The notes beneath the pieces are model-generated. The model was not told the DNA's origin. It searched no databases and saw only the letters and a program-made list of their open reading frames with translations. Source: an uncultured Lachnospiraceae bacterium (GTDB taxonomy: Bacteria; Bacillota; Clostridia; Lachnospirales; Lachnospiraceae). Taken from it: 13,223 nt of DNA. A program made the translations under genes and the position numbers. Of this stretch, positions 13,027-13,223 are shown piece by piece (within the stretch, counting starts at the first letter, position 1; each line of letters opens with the position of its first letter). Where the stretch lies: assembly GCA_900554925.1 (NCBI GenBank), contig USJG01000051.1:1-13223 (forward strand). The letters run 5' to 3'.

Positions 13027-13223
13027 TTTAATCCCTCATAAGATTCGGGTGTCAAAAGGTGCTTTTAGAAAGTGCCCTGGCAGATTGCCCAAAAGGAATT
13101 ACACGCTGTCAGTTTCGAAAAATGGATTTTCTAAATGTTCTGGGAAAGAGAGTCTTACCGGACGCAATCATCCGCAATTCGCCATCCAGGCTCATAGCGG
13201 ACTTTTCGGGACATCCATGTCCC
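13027..13223. other. Non-coding end region, possible dispersed-repeat fragment
   Basis: This 197-bp end holds no gene I can support. A weak minus-strand promoter for the Tim44-like gene may exist: TTGGGC (13092-13087), 17 bp, TCTAAA (13069-13064). On the minus strand a frame stays open from the window edge to a stop at 13109-13111, with an internal ATG at 13195 but no ribosome-binding site. Its translation contains GELRMIASGKTLFPRTFRKS. The look of this segment, next to a palindrome, suggests a repeated intergenic element, but I could not test that. Confidence 0.35.
13208..13223. repeat. 16-bp palindrome at the window edge
   Basis: GGGACAT (13208-13214) and ATGTCCC (13217-13223) are perfect reverse complements separated by CC. 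The structure runs to the last base of the window, so it may be longer. It lacks a T-tract in the visible sequence. Confidence 0.6.

Noticed and set aside
12748..13041. 97-residue plus-strand frame rich in Val, Ile, Ala and Thr
   Set aside because: It is the antisense reading of the Asp/Trp/Tyr repeat tract; its apparent hydrophobic repeats arise from the GTC/ATC complements of Asp codons, and no ribosome site precedes it.
13022..13055. TTGACA on the minus strand (13055-13050) as the -35 of the Tim44-like gene promoter
   Set aside because: With a 17-bp spacer the -10 (ATTAAA) would touch the start codon and place the transcription start inside the gene.

Overview
The window reads as chromosomal DNA of a low-to-moderate GC Firmicute of class Clostridia, most probably family Lachnospiraceae. 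The grounds are strong AGGAG/GGAGG ribosome-binding sites before nearly every gene, sigma-A type promoters, T-tailed terminators, and protein families typical of that group: a sensor-fused solute-binding lipoprotein, a PAQR/hemolysin III protein, a LanFEG-like ABC exporter with its two-component system, and a UDPGP-type pyrophosphorylase. Genus assignment is not possible from the sequence alone. I see no rRNA, tRNA, CRISPR array, transposase or phage gene, and no stretch over 300 bases without a gene.

Layout. (1) 1-403: an 88-residue protein of unknown function, ending in a hairpin that contains its stop codon and the stop codon of the convergent next gene. (2) 403-2541 (-): a lipoprotein with an N-terminal sensor-like region and a C-terminal extracellular solute-binding domain. 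It shares a 34-bp block of two overlapping, opposed promoters with (3) 2753-3403 (+), a seven-helix PAQR/hemolysin III protein. (4) 3475-8209: a complete peptide-antibiotic sensing and resistance module. A histidine kinase and OmpR-type regulator (-) are divergent from an ATPase and two permeases (+). The intergenic region carries TAAGG repeats on an 11-bp grid, which are likely regulator sites. (5) 8276-11549 (-): a PAS-GGDEF diguanylate cyclase, a UDP-sugar pyrophosphorylase and UDP-glucose 4-epimerase, probably read in that order. (6) 11632-11959 (+): four CGTTAA-type repeats at exact 11-bp spacing, then a 47-residue membrane protein and a bidirectional terminator. (7) 11986-13026 (-): a secreted or membrane Tim44-like protein with an Asp/Ser/Trp/Tyr repeat tract and a zinc ribbon. 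(8) 13027-13223: a non-coding end with a palindrome and a possible dispersed-repeat fragment.

How they work together. The kinase, regulator and ABC transporter form a self-contained defence circuit: the kinase senses an envelope-active peptide, the regulator binds the phased repeats, and the transporter expels the peptide. No lantibiotic precursor or modification gene is present, so this looks like stand-alone resistance rather than producer immunity. The pyrophosphorylase and GalE would make and interconvert UDP-sugars, and their position behind a diguanylate cyclase hints at a link to envelope or exopolysaccharide control. The least expected parts are regulatory: two separate 11-bp-phased repeat boxes, the overlapping opposed promoters, the 47-residue membrane protein, and four genes that begin with an ATG-N3-ATG pair in which Shine-Dalgarno spacing favours the second ATG.
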